Part shown: positions 30,880 to 31,740 of the stretch, in pieces
Layout of the letters: each line of letters opens with the position of its first letter
Numbering within the stretch: the stretch's first letter is position 1
DNA from: Candidatus Omnitrophota bacterium
GTDB taxonomy: Bacteria > Omnitrophota > Gorgyraeia > Duberdicusellales > 4484-171
Assembly (NCBI GenBank): GCA_023227945.1
Contig: JALOCC010000020.1
Location: forward strand, 1 to 31,740
Length of the DNA: 31,740 nt
Reading direction: 5' to 3'
The notes under the pieces: generated by a model
What the model saw: only the letters and a program-made list of their open reading frames with translations
What the model was told of the DNA's origin: nothing
Database searches by the model: none
Made by a program: the position numbers and the translations under genes

Positions 30880-31740
30880 ATGAAAAGAATAATAATTATC
30901 GCCGGTGATAAATCAGGAGATTTATACGGCGCAATGCTATGTAAAACGCTTAAAGAACAATATTTGGGAGTTGAAATATTTTCTTTTGGCGGTGAGCACT
31001 TAGCAAGATATTCGACCCAGCGCATTGACCTTTTATCACATTCGGTTTCCGGCATTTTCGAAGTGCTACTTTGCCTTAAAGACTTGCTTGAAACCTATTC
31101 CCAGGCTCTGCACGAAATAGAAAGCATAAACCCTGACCTTATCATATTAATAGATTTCCCTGATTTTAACCTGCAGCTTGCAAAAAATCTGAACAACAAA
31201 TACCATATCTTTTACTACGTAAGCCCGCAAGTCTGGGCGTGGCGTAAAAGGCGGATAGAATCAATAAAAAGATATGTTAACCGGATGATTGTTATCTTTA
31301 GATTTGAGGAAGATTTTTACAGAAAAGAAAAAATGGAAGTTTATTATTTTGGCCATCCGCTTCTTGAAGTAATTACGAAAAAAAATATCGAGCCTAAAAA
31401 GATAATTTCTTTTATGCCCGGCTCGCGTAAAAACGAAATAAGAAATCATCTTCCGGCGATGGTCAAATCCAAAGAGCTTATCGAAAAACAATTACCGGGC
31501 TATCAATTCAGAATAATACGCCCCGAAAACATACCATTACAATTTTATACGAAGATGGCTCCTAATATTGAAATTGTAGACCATAGTTATGAGAGAATAG
31601 AAGAATCTGCTTTTATCATTACTTCATCAGGGACTGCAACTATTGAAATTTCTATCCTGGAAGTTCCCTTTATAGTTATATACAAACTTAACCTTTTCAG
31701 CTGGCATCTACTCAGGAAACTTGTGAAATTAAGATTTATA
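30880..31740 (+). CDS. lpxB: Lipid A disaccharide synthase, 5' part
   Basis: Glycosyltransferase joining UDP-2,3-diacylglucosamine and lipid X into the lipid A disaccharide at the inner membrane. The frame runs open for 287 codons to the window edge, so roughly the last quarter is missing. LpxB motifs are clear: IIAGDKSGDLYGA at the N terminus, SFGG, LIDFPDFNLQLA, YYVSPQVWAWRKRR, FGHPL, FMPGSRKNEI and SSGTATIE. The ATG at 30880 follows a run of As with no ribosome binding site, only the 7-nt repeat. It is the second gene of the plus-strand operon. Confidence 0.96.
   Translation, partial: MKRIIIIAGDKSGDLYGAMLCKTLKEQYLGVEIFSFGGEHLARYSTQRIDLLSHSVSGIFEVLLCLKDLLETYSQALHEIESINPDLIILIDFPDFNLQLAKNLNNKYHIFYYVSPQVWAWRKRRIESIKRYVNRMIVIFRFEEDFYRKEKMEVYYFGHPLLEVITKKNIEPKKIISFMPGSRKNEIRNHLPAMVKSKELIEKQLPGYQFRIIRPENIPLQFYTKMAPNIEIVDHSYERIEESAFIITSSGTATIEISILEVPFIVIYKLNLFSWHLLRKLVKLRFI

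Noticed and set aside
30873..31491. Minus-strand open frames opposite the end of the window
   Set aside because: The plus strand here encodes an unmistakable LpxB, so these are shadows.

Overview
The window is a gene-dense, moderately AT-rich bacterial chromosome segment. Lipid A genes (lpxB, msbA), two signal peptidases, a periplasmic DegP-type protease and a complete 30S/50S-type housekeeping set point to a diderm (LPS-bearing) bacterium. The gene mix (membrane-anchored YvcK beside a permease-less PTS, an aroF-tyrA-cmk run, compact intergenic palindromes) is what I would expect of an uncultured candidate phylum such as Omnitrophota, but that assignment is an inference from gene content and not a proof. 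No phage, transposase, CRISPR array or rRNA gene was seen.

Layout, left to right (nearly everything is on the minus strand and so is transcribed right to left): rpsI-rplM with its own promoter (100-1006); a partial histidine operon hisD-hisB-hisH-hisA (1028-4348); alaS and recX (4457-7570); a DegP/HtrA protease overlapping recA (7686-10123); a membrane and secretion block plsY-pgsA-lepB-lepB (10218-12724); lepA-cmk-tyrA-aroF-hisC-pheA plus a sugar nucleotidyltransferase (12771-20043); two large palindromes (20099-20240); a regulatory PTS block ptsI-ptsH-yvcK-ptsN (20237-23985); a tRNA cluster Gly(GCC), Leu(UAG), Lys(UUU) (24218-24879); frr-pyrH-tsf-rpsB (24988-27635); msbA (27852-29672). The strand then flips: a Gfo/Idh oxidoreductase and the start of lpxB run on the plus strand from a promoter that overlaps the msbA promoter.

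How the genes work together: hisD/B/H/A together with hisC in the aromatic cluster cover much of histidine synthesis (hisG, hisF and hisIE are elsewhere). aroF, pheA, tyrA and the aminotransferase cover the entry and the terminal branches to Phe and Tyr. lpxB, the oxidoreductase (possibly GnnA, which would give a 2,3-diamino lipid A) and msbA form a divergent lipid A synthesis and export unit. ptsN, yvcK, ptsH and ptsI look like a signalling phosphorelay without a sugar permease.

The most unusual content is non-coding. (1) Each of the three tRNA genes is followed about 125-131 bp downstream by a second copy of its own 3' end, fused to a nested hairpin of conserved architecture whose outer stem differs in sequence at each tRNA but stays paired. 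Each tRNA also has a short inverted repeat bracketing its promoter, and there is a fourth, orphan promoter followed by a 30-nt hairpin where a tRNA should start. (2) At least six short intergenic gaps are filled by imperfect palindromes whose arms are built of short tandem units, with a unit sequence and period (7 to 12 nt) specific to each gap. Similar arrays intrude into the hisH coding region and over the hisD stop. Genes just downstream of these palindromes usually lack a visible Shine-Dalgarno sequence.
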